DNA of 39,048 nt from assembly GCA_023460085.1 (NCBI GenBank), contig JAEWRI010000028.1:1-39048 (forward strand). Direction: 5' to 3'. The notes beneath the pieces are model-generated. The model did not search any database and was not told where the DNA came from. It worked only from the letters and a program-made list of their open reading frames with translations. Made by a program: the position numbers and the translations under genes. Below are positions 24,350 through 32,009 of the stretch, one piece after another (the first letter of the stretch is position 1; each line of letters opens with the position of its first letter). Source of the stretch: Bacillota bacterium (GTDB taxonomy: Bacteria > Bacillota > Clostridia > Christensenellales > SZUA-584).

Positions 24350-24634
24350 ATGTGGGGTCTGTTTGTAGGGTTGGGAATCGGCGTCGCGCAGGTGTTTGCG
24401 ATGCGGGCGCTAATAGGAATGATTATGGGGACGCGCAAAGCGCTGGGCGTGCTGCTGCTGATGTTGAAAATCGCGGCAATCGCGGTGCTGCTCTGGCTCG
24501 TGTCCACGGCGTCGCTTGCGGCACTCGCTTGGGCGGCAGGCGGTACGCTGGCGGGGCTCATTCTGGGGTTCGCGGCGATGCAACTCCTCCAACAACGGAC
24601 AGGGAAAGACGGAAAGGATCGGAATCATGGTTGA
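24350..24634 (+). CDS. AtpI-like ATP synthase assembly membrane protein
   Basis: The protein has 94 residues with three or four hydrophobic stretches: WGLFVGLGIGVAQVFAMRALIGMI, ALGVLLLMLKIAAIAVLLWLVSTAS and AALAWAAGGTLAGLILGFAAM. Position (first gene, overlapping atpB by 8 bp), size and topology match the subunit-I/AtpI-type protein that helps c-ring assembly in many bacteria; sequence identity to AtpI is weak by eye. No ribosome site precedes ATG 24350, and the predicted transcript starts one or two bases before it, so the message may be leaderless. An inner ATG at MRALIGMIM is an alternative start. Confidence 0.6.
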   Translation: MWGLFVGLGIGVAQVFAMRALIGMIMGTRKALGVLLLMLKIAAIAVLLWLVSTASLAALAWAAGGTLAGLILGFAAMQLLQQRTGKDGKDRNHG

Positions 24635-25352
24635 GCGGTTGAGCGTGGTGGGGTTTCTGGATGAAGAAGCGGTTTCAATCACCCCTCCAAAAGCTTTCTC
24701 CATATTCGGCTTCGACGTCAGCGAAACGATGCTGATTACCTGGATCGTCATCGCCATACTGATACTCGCGGCGGCGGCGATCCGTATCTTTGTAATTCCA
24801 CGCTTCAAGACGGTTCCAAAGGGATTCCAGAATATTCTGGAGACGCTGGTGGATTACTGTGAGAAGTTCACCGATTCTGCGCTCGGAAAACGCGGTGCCG
24901 CACTGGCCGCCTATGTATTCACCATCGCGCTGCTGATTGTGGCAACCAGTCTAACCGAACTCTTCGGTTTCCGTCCTCCCGCGACGGACATCAATTTCAC
25001 GATTGCGCTTGCGGTCATGTCCTTCGTGCTCATTAACGCATTTGGATTTTACTATACGGGTTTCATAGGCCGCATGCGGTGGTTTTTGAAACCCAAGGCT
25101 TTCATGCTGCCCATCAACGTCGTCACGCACGCGGTAATCCCTGTGTCGCTTTCGTTCCGTCTTTTTGGCAACATGTTTGCGGGGATGGTCGTTATGGATC
25201 TGCTTTACAGCGTCGCTTGGCTGTCGGTGGGTGTCCCGGCGATACTGTCCATTTATTTCAATCTGTTCCATGTGGGTATACAAACGTATATTTTCCTGAT
25301 ATTGACCCTATCCTTCATGGAAGAGACGGTGGCCTACGGCGCCAAACGATAA
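24627..25352 (+). CDS. atpB: F1Fo ATP synthase subunit a
   Basis: The protein has 241 residues from ATG 24627, behind GGAAAGGA. It is the stator channel subunit in the membrane. The essential Arg is in VSLSFRLFGNMFAG (helix 4), and the last two helices (FNLFHVGIQTYIFLILTLSFMEE) carry the conserved Gln and Glu of the ion half-channels. FKTVPKGFQNILETLVDYCEKF near the start and SLTELFGFRPPATDINFTIALA before helix 3 are also family-typical. The length is normal for Firmicutes. It is followed 39 bp later by the c subunit. Confidence 0.95.
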   Translation: MVERLSVVGFLDEEAVSITPPKAFSIFGFDVSETMLITWIVIAILILAAAAIRIFVIPRFKTVPKGFQNILETLVDYCEKFTDSALGKRGAALAAYVFTIALLIVATSLTELFGFRPPATDINFTIALAVMSFVLINAFGFYYTGFIGRMRWFLKPKAFMLPINVVTHAVIPVSLSFRLFGNMFAGMVVMDLLYSVAWLSVGVPAILSIYFNLFHVGIQTYIFLILTLSFMEETVAYGAKR

Positions 25353-25391
25353 CGGAAACAAACCAATTTTCAAATATGTGGAGGTAGAAAG

Positions 25392-25616
25392 ATGAACGCT
25401 CTGATTGCAATCGGCATAGGCCTCGCGGTGTTTACCGGCGTGGGCGCGGGTATCGGCATGGGTATCGCTACGAGCAAAGCGGCGGAAGCGGTGGCGCGTC
25501 AGCCCGAGGCGAGCGGCAAGATCAACGCGATGCTGCTGATTGGCCTTGCGTTTGCGGAGACGACGGCAATTTATGGCTTCGTTATTGCCATACTGATGCT
25601 CGCGAAGCTGCAATGA
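25392..25616 (+). CDS. atpE: F1Fo ATP synthase subunit c
   Basis: The protein has 74 residues after a GGAGG site. Two helices form the rotor hairpin: IGIGLAVFTGVGAGIGMGIATSKAAEAVA, then a polar loop ARQPEA, then MLLIGLAFAETTAIYGFVIAILML. The ion-binding Glu is in AETTAIY. The residues after it (Thr, Thr, then Tyr three further on) resemble the Na+-coordinating ESTGIY of Ilyobacter and Acetobacterium c subunits. But the helix-1 Gln that coordinates Na+ in those proteins (GQGYAAGK) is Met here (GMGIATSK). The coupling ion therefore cannot be called with confidence. Confidence 0.95.
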   Translation: MNALIAIGIGLAVFTGVGAGIGMGIATSKAAEAVARQPEASGKINAMLLIGLAFAETTAIYGFVIAILMLAKLQ

Positions 25617-25650
25617 CAGGACGGATGCATAAAGCGAGGGGGGTGTCATC

Positions 25651-26127
25651 ATGCAGATAAGTCTGCTGAACGTGGGCTTGCATATTTTGAACGCGATTAT
25701 TTTATTTGTCGTGCTCAAACTTTTGTTGTATAAGCCCATACTGAAGTTCATGAAGAAGCGTGAGAAGTCCTTCTCCGACAAGACGGACATGCTGGATACC
25801 CGGGAGAAGGAGCTCGTTCAACAAAAGCAGCAGTATGACGCGATGATGTCCAGCGCGCAGACGCAGGCCGCGGAGATTATTACCAGAGGCGACGTGATGG
25901 CGCGCGACCATGCCAAGCAGATTGTCGATGATGCCAAGGAGCAGTCGCGGGATATGGTGTTGCGCGCGCGCAAGGAGATCGCGATCGAGAAGGAGCAGAC
26001 GCAGCTCGAGATGAAGTCTGAAATCGTCGATATGGCAGTGCAGATAGCGGAGAAGGTGCTCAAGCGCGAGGTCTCAGCGGAAGACAACAAGAAGATTATC
26101 GACGATTTCTTTGAGAGGGTGGGATAA
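25651..26127 (+). CDS. atpF: F1Fo ATP synthase subunit b
   Basis: The protein has 158 residues; GAGGGGGG lies nearby upstream. A single N-terminal helix (LLNVGLHILNAIILFVVLKLLLYKPI) anchors it. The rest is a long charged coiled coil rich in Lys, Glu and Gln, which forms the peripheral stalk as a dimer. Length and the end (SAEDNKKIIDDFFERVG) are normal for a simple b subunit, so the missing delta N-domain is not fused here, unlike the b-delta fusion of mycobacteria. The next gene, the delta-alpha fusion, begins within a few bases of the stop codon. Confidence 0.95.
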   Translation: MQISLLNVGLHILNAIILFVVLKLLLYKPILKFMKKREKSFSDKTDMLDTREKELVQQKQQYDAMMSSAQTQAAEIITRGDVMARDHAKQIVDDAKEQSRDMVLRARKEIAIEKEQTQLEMKSEIVDMAVQIAEKVLKREVSAEDNKKIIDDFFERVG

Positions 26128-26134
26128 CTTGGCG

Positions 26135-27937
26135 ATGCAGGGCAAACTGAGGACCGCCGAAGTGCTTGACGATGCCGCCATCGCGGCCATCCGTGAGCAG
26201 TTTGAAAAGCAAACGGGCGAGGAGATCAGTTTTAAGACAGAGGTGGATCCCACATTGCTGGGAGGCTTTGTGGTGACGCTGGGCGGCAAGGTGTACGATC
26301 GCAGCGTGCGCTCCCACCTGAAGGATATCAAAAGCTATATCCATAATACCGCGCAGATGGCGTGCGACGCGCGCGACTACGAGGATGGAACCATAGAGCT
26401 GCATTTTGACGCGAAAGCGTTTGGAGACGAGACGCGCACGCGCATCGGCGATTACGCTTCGGCGGACGAAGTGGCAGCCATCGGCACGGTGGTGTCGTCG
26501 GGCGACGGCATCGTGATGATTGAAGGGCTGGAGGGCTGCAAGTACGGCGAACTGGTGATGTTCGAGAGCGGCGACTCCGGTATCGTTATGAATCTCTCCA
26601 AGGAGCGCATCGGCGCGGTGCTGCTAAGCAACGCAACCGAAGTTGCGGAGGGCAATACGGTGCGCAAGACGGGCGCCGTAGTGCGCGTACCCGTGGGAGA
26701 AGCGCTGCTGGGCCGCGTCGTGGATCCGCTGGGAAACCCGCTGGACGGCAAGGGACAGGTCTGTTCTTCAAAGTTTCGGCCCATCGAAGCGGAAGCGCCG
26801 CCAATCTTTGACAGGCAGGGAGTCAAACAGCCTTTGGAAACAGGCATCATGGCCATCGACAGCATGATCCCTATCGGCAAAGGACAGAGAGAGCTGATCA
26901 TCGGTGACCGTCAGACGGGCAAGACCGCCATCGCGGTGGACACGATACTGAATCAGAAGGGCAAAAAGGTATACTGCGTATACGTCGCCATCGGGCAGAA
27001 AGCTTCGACGGTGTCCTCCATTATCCGCACGCTGGAGATGGAGGGCGCGATGGACTATACCGTCGTTGTGGCCTCCACAGGCAGCGACACGCCTTCGATG
27101 CAGTATATTGCGCCTTACGCGGGCTGCGCCATTGCGGAGGAGTTCATGTACGCGGGAAAGGACGTGCTGATAGTCTATGACGATCTGTCAAAGCACGCGG
27201 TGGCCTACCGCGCCATGTCCTTGCTGCTGCGGCGTCCGCCGGGCCGCGAGGCGTATCCGGGCGATGTGTTCTATCTGCACTCGCGGCTGCTGGAGCGTGC
27301 GGCGAAGCTGAATAAAGATTTCGGCGGCGGCTCGATGACTGCGTTGCCCATCATTGAAACGATGGCGGGCGACATTTCCGCCTATATTCCCACCAACGTG
27401 ATCTCGATCACGGACGGACAGATATTTCTGGAGTCGGAGCTGTTCAACGCGGGCATCCGTCCGGCCGTAAACGTCGGCCTGTCGGTGTCGCGCGTGGGCG
27501 GCAGCGCACAGACCAAGGCGATGCGCAAGGTGGCGGGGCGCCTTCGGCTTGACCTTGCGCAGTACCGCGAGCTTGCGGTGTTTGCGCAGTTCGCGTCAGA
27601 CCTCGATAAAACCACGCGCGATACGCTGGATCAGGGCGCAAAGCTCACAGAGTCGCTGAAACAGCCTCAGTACACCCCGCTGCCGATGCCAAGCCAGGTG
27701 ATTACGCTCTTTGCTGCGGTCAACAAGTATCTCATCGGACTGCCGCTGAAGCTGGTCAAGGAATTCAACGCGGGCTACCTGAAGTATGTGGATATCAATT
27801 TCCCGGAAGTGCGTATCGGGATCGGGCAGACAGGCGACCTCAGCGACGACATGATCACTTCGCTGCACAAGGCGGCAAAGGATTATCTTGCGCTGTTTCG
27901 TGAGCAGAACAACGTGAAGACCGAGGAGGAGGCATAG
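26135..27937 (+). CDS. atpA: ATP synthase delta C-domain / alpha subunit fusion
   Basis: The protein has 600 residues from ATG 26135 (TTG 26129 is an alternative), against about 505 for a normal alpha. Residues about 5-72 match the C-terminal domain of subunit delta: VLDDAAIAAIREQFEKQTG, then VDPTLLGGFVVTLGGKVYDRSVRSHL, the well-known delta signature. A linker of about 20 residues leads into alpha, entering at TRTRIGDYASADEVAAIGTVVSSGDGIVMIEGL. The alpha part is complete: P-loop GDRQTGKTAI (about 260), IYDDLSKHAVAYR-type segment, PPGREAYPGDVFYLHSRLLERAAK, ISVSRVGGSAQTKAM-type segment. The delta N-domain is absent and no separate atpH exists. The usual alpha N-terminal helix is reduced. See findings. 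Confidence 0.92.
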   Translation: MQGKLRTAEVLDDAAIAAIREQFEKQTGEEISFKTEVDPTLLGGFVVTLGGKVYDRSVRSHLKDIKSYIHNTAQMACDARDYEDGTIELHFDAKAFGDETRTRIGDYASADEVAAIGTVVSSGDGIVMIEGLEGCKYGELVMFESGDSGIVMNLSKERIGAVLLSNATEVAEGNTVRKTGAVVRVPVGEALLGRVVDPLGNPLDGKGQVCSSKFRPIEAEAPPIFDRQGVKQPLETGIMAIDSMIPIGKGQRELIIGDRQTGKTAIAVDTILNQKGKKVYCVYVAIGQKASTVSSIIRTLEMEGAMDYTVVVASTGSDTPSMQYIAPYAGCAIAEEFMYAGKDVLIVYDDLSKHAVAYRAMSLLLRRPPGREAYPGDVFYLHSRLLERAAKLNKDFGGGSMTALPIIETMAGDISAYIPTNVISITDGQIFLESELFNAGIRPAVNVGLSVSRVGGSAQTKAMRKVAGRLRLDLAQYRELAVFAQFASDLDKTTRDTLDQGAKLTESLKQPQYTPLPMPSQVITLFAAVNKYLIGLPLKLVKEFNAGYLKYVDINFPEVRIGIGQTGDLSDDMITSLHKAAKDYLALFREQNNVKTEEEA

Positions 27938-27941
27938 CGTC

Positions 27942-28805
27942 ATGGCGAGCATGAGCGACATCCGCCACAGCATCCGCTCTGTGTCCGACATGGAGCAGAT
28001 CACGCGCGCGATGCATCTGATCTCGACGTCCAAGATGCGCAAGGCCGTCTCCAAATACGAGACCAACCACACGCACTTTGTGCGCGTTCGTGCCACGATG
28101 AAGGACATACTGAAACATACGCGGGGGCTGTCCCATCCGTACCTCACCGAAGGCGAGGGCGGCAAAGCCGCTTATGTCGTGATCGCGGCGGACAAAGGCC
28201 TGTGCGGCGGGTATAACCACAACGTACTGAACCTGGCCTACAGCGCGATGCAGAAGAAGGCGGACAGTTATATCCTTACGGTAGGACAGGAAGCGCGCGT
28301 GTTCTTTGAGCGCAAGGGCTATACCATTGATGTTGAATTTCTGCACGTGGCGCAGAATCCTTCGCTTTACTACGCGCGGGGAATTACGATGGATCTTCTG
28401 GGGCTGTTTGACAGCGGCATCATGAACGAGGTGTATGTGGTCTATACGCACTTTATCTCGGCGATGCGGCAGGAACCCCGGGTACTGAAACTGCTTCCGC
28501 TGTCAGTGTCCAACTTTCAGGATGTAGAGGAAGAGGCGCAGTATAATGCGGAAATGTTCTACCACCCGTCGCCCGGCGAAGTGTTTGATACGCTGGTGCC
28601 GCAGTACATCATCGGCCTCGTATACGGCTGCCTCGTGAGCTCGCTGGCCAGCGAGCAGTGTGCGCGCATGATCGCCATGGAAAGCGCCACGAACAACGCA
28701 GAGGAGCGCATTGCGGATTTGACGATGCAGTATAACCGCGCGCGTCAGGCCGCCATCACCGCGGAGATTTCTGAGATTATCGGCGCGCTCGAGGCGTTAT
28801 CATAG
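27942..28805 (+). CDS. atpG: F1Fo ATP synthase subunit gamma
   Basis: The protein has 287 residues, starting 5 bp after alpha behind GAGGAGG. The central shaft is recognised by its ends. The N-terminal helix is MSDIRHSIRSVSDMEQITRAMHLISTSKMRKA, and the C-terminal helix is ARMIAMESATNNAEERIADLTMQYNRARQAAITAEISEIIGALEAL. The globular middle contains DKGLCGGYNHN, also conserved. It rotates inside the alpha-beta hexamer and bears the c ring. Nothing unusual. Confidence 0.95.
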   Translation: MASMSDIRHSIRSVSDMEQITRAMHLISTSKMRKAVSKYETNHTHFVRVRATMKDILKHTRGLSHPYLTEGEGGKAAYVVIAADKGLCGGYNHNVLNLAYSAMQKKADSYILTVGQEARVFFERKGYTIDVEFLHVAQNPSLYYARGITMDLLGLFDSGIMNEVYVVYTHFISAMRQEPRVLKLLPLSVSNFQDVEEEAQYNAEMFYHPSPGEVFDTLVPQYIIGLVYGCLVSSLASEQCARMIAMESATNNAEERIADLTMQYNRARQAAITAEISEIIGALEALS

Positions 28806-28819
28806 TACGGAGATAAGGT

Positions 28820-30223
28820 ATGGATGATTATAAAATTGTAAGTACAGGGGAGCTCATACGGATCACCGGTCCGGTACTTGATGTGCAGTATGATGAGGAG
28901 AGTATGCCGGAGCTTTATAACGCGCTGGTGATCAAAATGCCGGAGCGCGAAGTATGGCTCGAGGTTGCCATGCATCTGGGCGGCGGCGTGGTACGCGCCA
29001 TCGCGCTGCATGCCACAGAGGGGTTATTCTGCGGGCTGCCTGTCCATAACACAGGCGCACGCATCACGGTTCCGGTGGGCAAGGCCACGCTGGGTCGCGT
29101 CATCAACGCCATTGGACATCCCATCGACGGCAAAGGGCCGATTGAGACGGACAAACATCTGCCTATCCACCGCAAACCGCCAAAGTTTACCGATCAGAGC
29201 CCTGTTACGGAGCTTTTCGAGACGGGCATCAAGGTCATCGATCTGTTGGCGCCATATGCAAAGGGCGGCAAAATCGGTCTGTTTGGCGGCGCGGGTGTGG
29301 GTAAGACGGTACTCATTATGGAGCTCATCCGCAACATTGCCACGGAGCACGGCGGATACTCGGTATTTGCGGGCGTGGGCGAGCGCAGCCGCGAGGGCAA
29401 CGAGCTCATCGAGGACATGACGGAATCGGGCGTTATCTCGCGCACATGCATGGCTTTTGGCCAAATGAACGAACCGCCGGGTTCCCGCATGCGCGTGGCG
29501 CTGACCGGTCTGACGCTGGCTGAAGAGCTGCGCGACCAGGAGCGGCAGGATGTGCTGCTTTTCATCGACAACATCTATCGGTTCATACAGGCGGGCAGCG
29601 AGGTTTCCGCGCTGCTGGGCCGCATACCCGCCGCCGTGGGTTATCAGCCTACGCTGGCCAACGAACTGGGCACATTGCAGGAGCGCATCACGTCTACCAA
29701 GAGCGGTTCCATTACTTCGGTGCAGGCCATCTACGTGCCGGCCGATGACCTGACGGATCCCGCGCCTGCCACGACGTTTACCCATCTGGACGCAACGACG
29801 GTGCTTTCACGCCAGATCGCCGAGATGGGTATTTACCCGGCCATCAATCCGCTGGAATCCACGTCGCGCATACTCGATCCGCGCATTGTGGGAGAACAGC
29901 ACTACAATGTCGCGCGGCATGTGCAGGAAATCCTGCAGCGCTACCGTGAACTGCAGGACATCATCGCCATTCTCGGCATGGAGGAGCTCTCGGACGCGGA
30001 TAAAACCATCGTTTACCGCGCCAGAAAGATTCAGCGCTTCCTGTCGCAGCCGATGTCAGTAGCCGAAATCTTTTCCGGTATCCCCGGCAAGTATGTGCCG
30101 CTGGACAGGACGATAGAAAGCTTCCGTACCATTGTTGACGGCGAGGTAGACGATATCCCTGAAGCGGCATTCTTTATGGCGGGCGATATCGAGGATGTCA
30201 AAGCCCGCGCCGCCAGGGCGTAG
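28820..30223 (+). CDS. atpD: F1Fo ATP synthase subunit beta
   Basis: The protein has 467 residues after GGAGATAAGG. It is the catalytic subunit. The P-loop GGAGVGKTVL is at about 150, followed by the catalytic Glu region VGERSREGNEL. FIDNIYRFIQAGSEVSALLGR contains the Walker B Asp, and the DELSEED region appears as GMEELSDADK, with one negative charge replaced by Ala. The length is normal. Its end (VDDIPEAAFFMAGDIEDV) is standard. Confidence 0.97.
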   Translation: MDDYKIVSTGELIRITGPVLDVQYDEESMPELYNALVIKMPEREVWLEVAMHLGGGVVRAIALHATEGLFCGLPVHNTGARITVPVGKATLGRVINAIGHPIDGKGPIETDKHLPIHRKPPKFTDQSPVTELFETGIKVIDLLAPYAKGGKIGLFGGAGVGKTVLIMELIRNIATEHGGYSVFAGVGERSREGNELIEDMTESGVISRTCMAFGQMNEPPGSRMRVALTGLTLAEELRDQERQDVLLFIDNIYRFIQAGSEVSALLGRIPAAVGYQPTLANELGTLQERITSTKSGSITSVQAIYVPADDLTDPAPATTFTHLDATTVLSRQIAEMGIYPAINPLESTSRILDPRIVGEQHYNVARHVQEILQRYRELQDIIAILGMEELSDADKTIVYRARKIQRFLSQPMSVAEIFSGIPGKYVPLDRTIESFRTIVDGEVDDIPEAAFFMAGDIEDVKARAARA

Positions 30224-30235
30224 GGAGGAAGGCTT

Positions 30236-30652
30236 ATGCCTGCAAAGTACACGCTGGATATCATTACGCCCGAAAGGGAATTCTTCCATGGCGAAGTGGA
30301 AAGCGTAATCATCCCCACGCCGGATGGGCAGATGAGCATACAGCGCATGCACGAACCAATGGTCGCCGCTCTGGGCGTGGGCGAAATGAAGCTGTGCATC
30401 GACGGGGAATGGTCCGTCTGCACCACCTCCGAGGGCTTTGTAGAGGTGCGTCCCGACGAAACCATCATATTCTCTCAGGCGGTGGAATGGCCGGAGGAGA
30501 TCGACTTGAAGCGCGCGCTGGAAGCCAAGGAGCGTGCGGAGGAGCGGCTGCGCCAGCAGCAGAGCCGTCAGGAATACATGCGCAGCCAGATTTCGCTCGC
30601 AAGGGCGATGGTGCGTCTGCGCGTGGGTAAAAAGAACCAGAACCTTGATTGA
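30236..30652 (+). CDS. atpC: F1Fo ATP synthase subunit epsilon
   Basis: The protein has 138 residues after GGGAGGAAGG. The N-terminal beta sandwich opens YTLDIITPEREFFHGEVESVIIPTPDG; the usual 'GxxGILPxHxP' is altered to GQMSIQRMHEPMV. SEGFVEVRPDETIIFSQAVEWPEEID closes the sandwich. The C-terminal helical hairpin (RALEAKERAEERLRQQQS... LARAMVRLRV) is the inhibitory arm. It is the last gene of the operon. Confidence 0.93.
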   Translation: MPAKYTLDIITPEREFFHGEVESVIIPTPDGQMSIQRMHEPMVAALGVGEMKLCIDGEWSVCTTSEGFVEVRPDETIIFSQAVEWPEEIDLKRALEAKERAEERLRQQQSRQEYMRSQISLARAMVRLRVGKKNQNLD

Positions 30653-30657
30653 GCAGG

Positions 30658-30680
30658 ACGCCGCTTTTTGCGGCGTTTTT
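30658..30680 (+). terminator. Intrinsic terminator of the ATP synthase operon
   Basis: ACGCCGC pairs with GCGGCGT around a T5 loop and is followed by a T run. Confidence 0.85.
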
Positions 30681-30738
30681 GGTTTTAGCATACTTATGAA
30701 AACATAATGCCGGCCCGCGCCTCTGCAGAAGGCCCGGT

Positions 30739-31332
30739 TTGTGGTTCGGCAGGGAGGAAATATCCACGGAACTGATATTGCTGCGGCATGGCGAAACCGC
30801 TTCCAACGCCGCACATGTCTATTGCGGACGGCTGAATCCGCCGCTTACCCCGACAGGGGAAGCACAGGCGCGCCTCACGCGGGAGCGGTTGGAAGGCGAA
30901 TTCGGGCGGGTGCTGACAAGCCCCGCGCTGCGCGCGCGTCAGACGGCGGAGCTGATTTGCCCCGGTACCCCACAGGTGCTGCCCGAACTGCGCGAAGTGG
31001 ACTTCGGTGCTTTCGAAGGGCTTACAGCCGATGAGATTCAGGACCGTTTTCCTCGTGATTGGGCGGAGTACATCGCCGATCCGCTGCGGTTTACCTTTCC
31101 GGACGGCGACAGCATGGAGGAGTATCTGGGCAGAGCAGAGAGTACGGCGTGTGCGCTTGTGCAGACAGAGGGGCGCGTGCTGGCGGTTTCTCACAAGGGC
31201 TTTATCTCGGCGGTGCTGTCCACGCTGCTTCATGGGGATGCTTCACGTCTGTTTCATTACGACGTGGGGCCTGCGGGTTTCGCGGCGCTTAGTGTACAAA
31301 ACGGCTTCGCGGTGCTGAAACAGCTGCACTGA
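30739..31332 (+). CDS. Histidine phosphatase superfamily protein (phosphoglycerate mutase-like)
   Basis: The catalytic N-terminus is LILLRHGETASNAAHVYCGR, with the RHGE motif whose His is phosphorylated. LTPTGEAQARLTRERL, VLTSPALRARQTAELI (second Arg), LREVDFGAFEGLTADEI and VLAVSHKGFISAVLSTLL (second catalytic His) complete the fold. Relatives include cobalamin-pathway CobC and broad phosphatases; the substrate is unknown. The start is odd. A strong AGGGAGG lies at 30751-30757, but the codon at ideal spacing is ACG (30766), not ATG/GTG/TTG. I give the TTG at 30739 as the first regular start, with only a weak AGAAGG upstream. Confidence 0.85.
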   Translation: MWFGREEISTELILLRHGETASNAAHVYCGRLNPPLTPTGEAQARLTRERLEGEFGRVLTSPALRARQTAELICPGTPQVLPELREVDFGAFEGLTADEIQDRFPRDWAEYIADPLRFTFPDGDSMEEYLGRAESTACALVQTEGRVLAVSHKGFISAVLSTLLHGDASRLFHYDVGPAGFAALSVQNGFAVLKQLH

Positions 31333-31355
31333 GCGTACCCATGGTATAGAATTCC

Positions 31356-31367
31356 TGACTTAAGTCA
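31356..31367. promoter_or_regulatory. Perfect 12-bp palindrome, candidate TetR operator
   Basis: TGACTTAAGTCA lies 49 bp before the second tetR gene's start, suiting autoregulation of the tetR/flavodoxin pair. Confidence 0.5.
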
Positions 31368-31416
31368 ATACTTCTCACATCAAACACGGCCTAATCAGGC
31401 CGGCGAGGAGGAGACC

Positions 31417-31992
31417 ATGTCAGGTGACAGAGCCACAAGGATGCTGATACTGAGCAGCGCCCGTACGCTTTTTTCGGAGAAGGGCTACGACGAAACCCCG
31501 GTGGAGGAGATTTGCGCGCTGGCGGGCGTGGCGAAGGGTACGTTTTTCTATCACTTTGAGAGCAAGCAATATATCGTACGGTATATACTCGCGGCACAGC
31601 TTGCCGAATACCGCGACAAGCTCAGAGAGCAGATGGATACGATGAAAGACGCGCTTGCGCGGACGGAGTATTATATCGGTGCGCTGGTGGAGCAGGCGGA
31701 TGTCTGCGGTGAGACGCGCGATTACTTCAAAGGCCCGATGGCGGAGTGGTACCAGACGGTACTCAGCGAGGAGCGCATGAGGGCACTCTTTCCGCTGTTG
31801 GAGGAAGTGATTATGGAGGGCGTCAGCGAAGGGTATTTTCGCGTAAAATATCCCAGCGTGTGTGCGGCCGTCGCGTTTATGGGCATCGACGCTTACCTGC
31901 ACCACAGCGGATACGGTGAGGATTCTCTGGGCGGTATCCGGGAGATTGCGGCAAGGGCACTGGGTATAAGGGAGTCGGCGCTTGCGATATAA
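31417..31992 (+). CDS. TetR/AcrR-family transcriptional regulator
   Basis: The protein has 191 residues after GGAGGAGA. The DNA-binding domain spans about 8-55: RMLILSSARTLFSEKGYDETPVEEI, then LAGVAKGTFFYHFESKQYIV, with FYHF. The C-terminal helical domain binds an unknown ligand. It is followed 17 bp later by a flavodoxin-like gene, probably its target, and it is preceded by a perfect palindrome. Confidence 0.9.
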   Translation: MSGDRATRMLILSSARTLFSEKGYDETPVEEICALAGVAKGTFFYHFESKQYIVRYILAAQLAEYRDKLREQMDTMKDALARTEYYIGALVEQADVCGETRDYFKGPMAEWYQTVLSEERMRALFPLLEEVIMEGVSEGYFRVKYPSVCAAVAFMGIDAYLHHSGYGEDSLGGIREIAARALGIRESALAI

Positions 31993-32009
31993 CGATGAAG
32001 GAGCGGAAT

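Noticed and set aside
26100..26500. Delta-alpha fusion as a sequencing or assembly artefact
   Set aside because: A frameshift would leave remnants of the delta N-domain; instead b ends normally, the fusion starts within a few bases, and a reading-frame-consistent linker joins the two parts. Still worth checking with reads.
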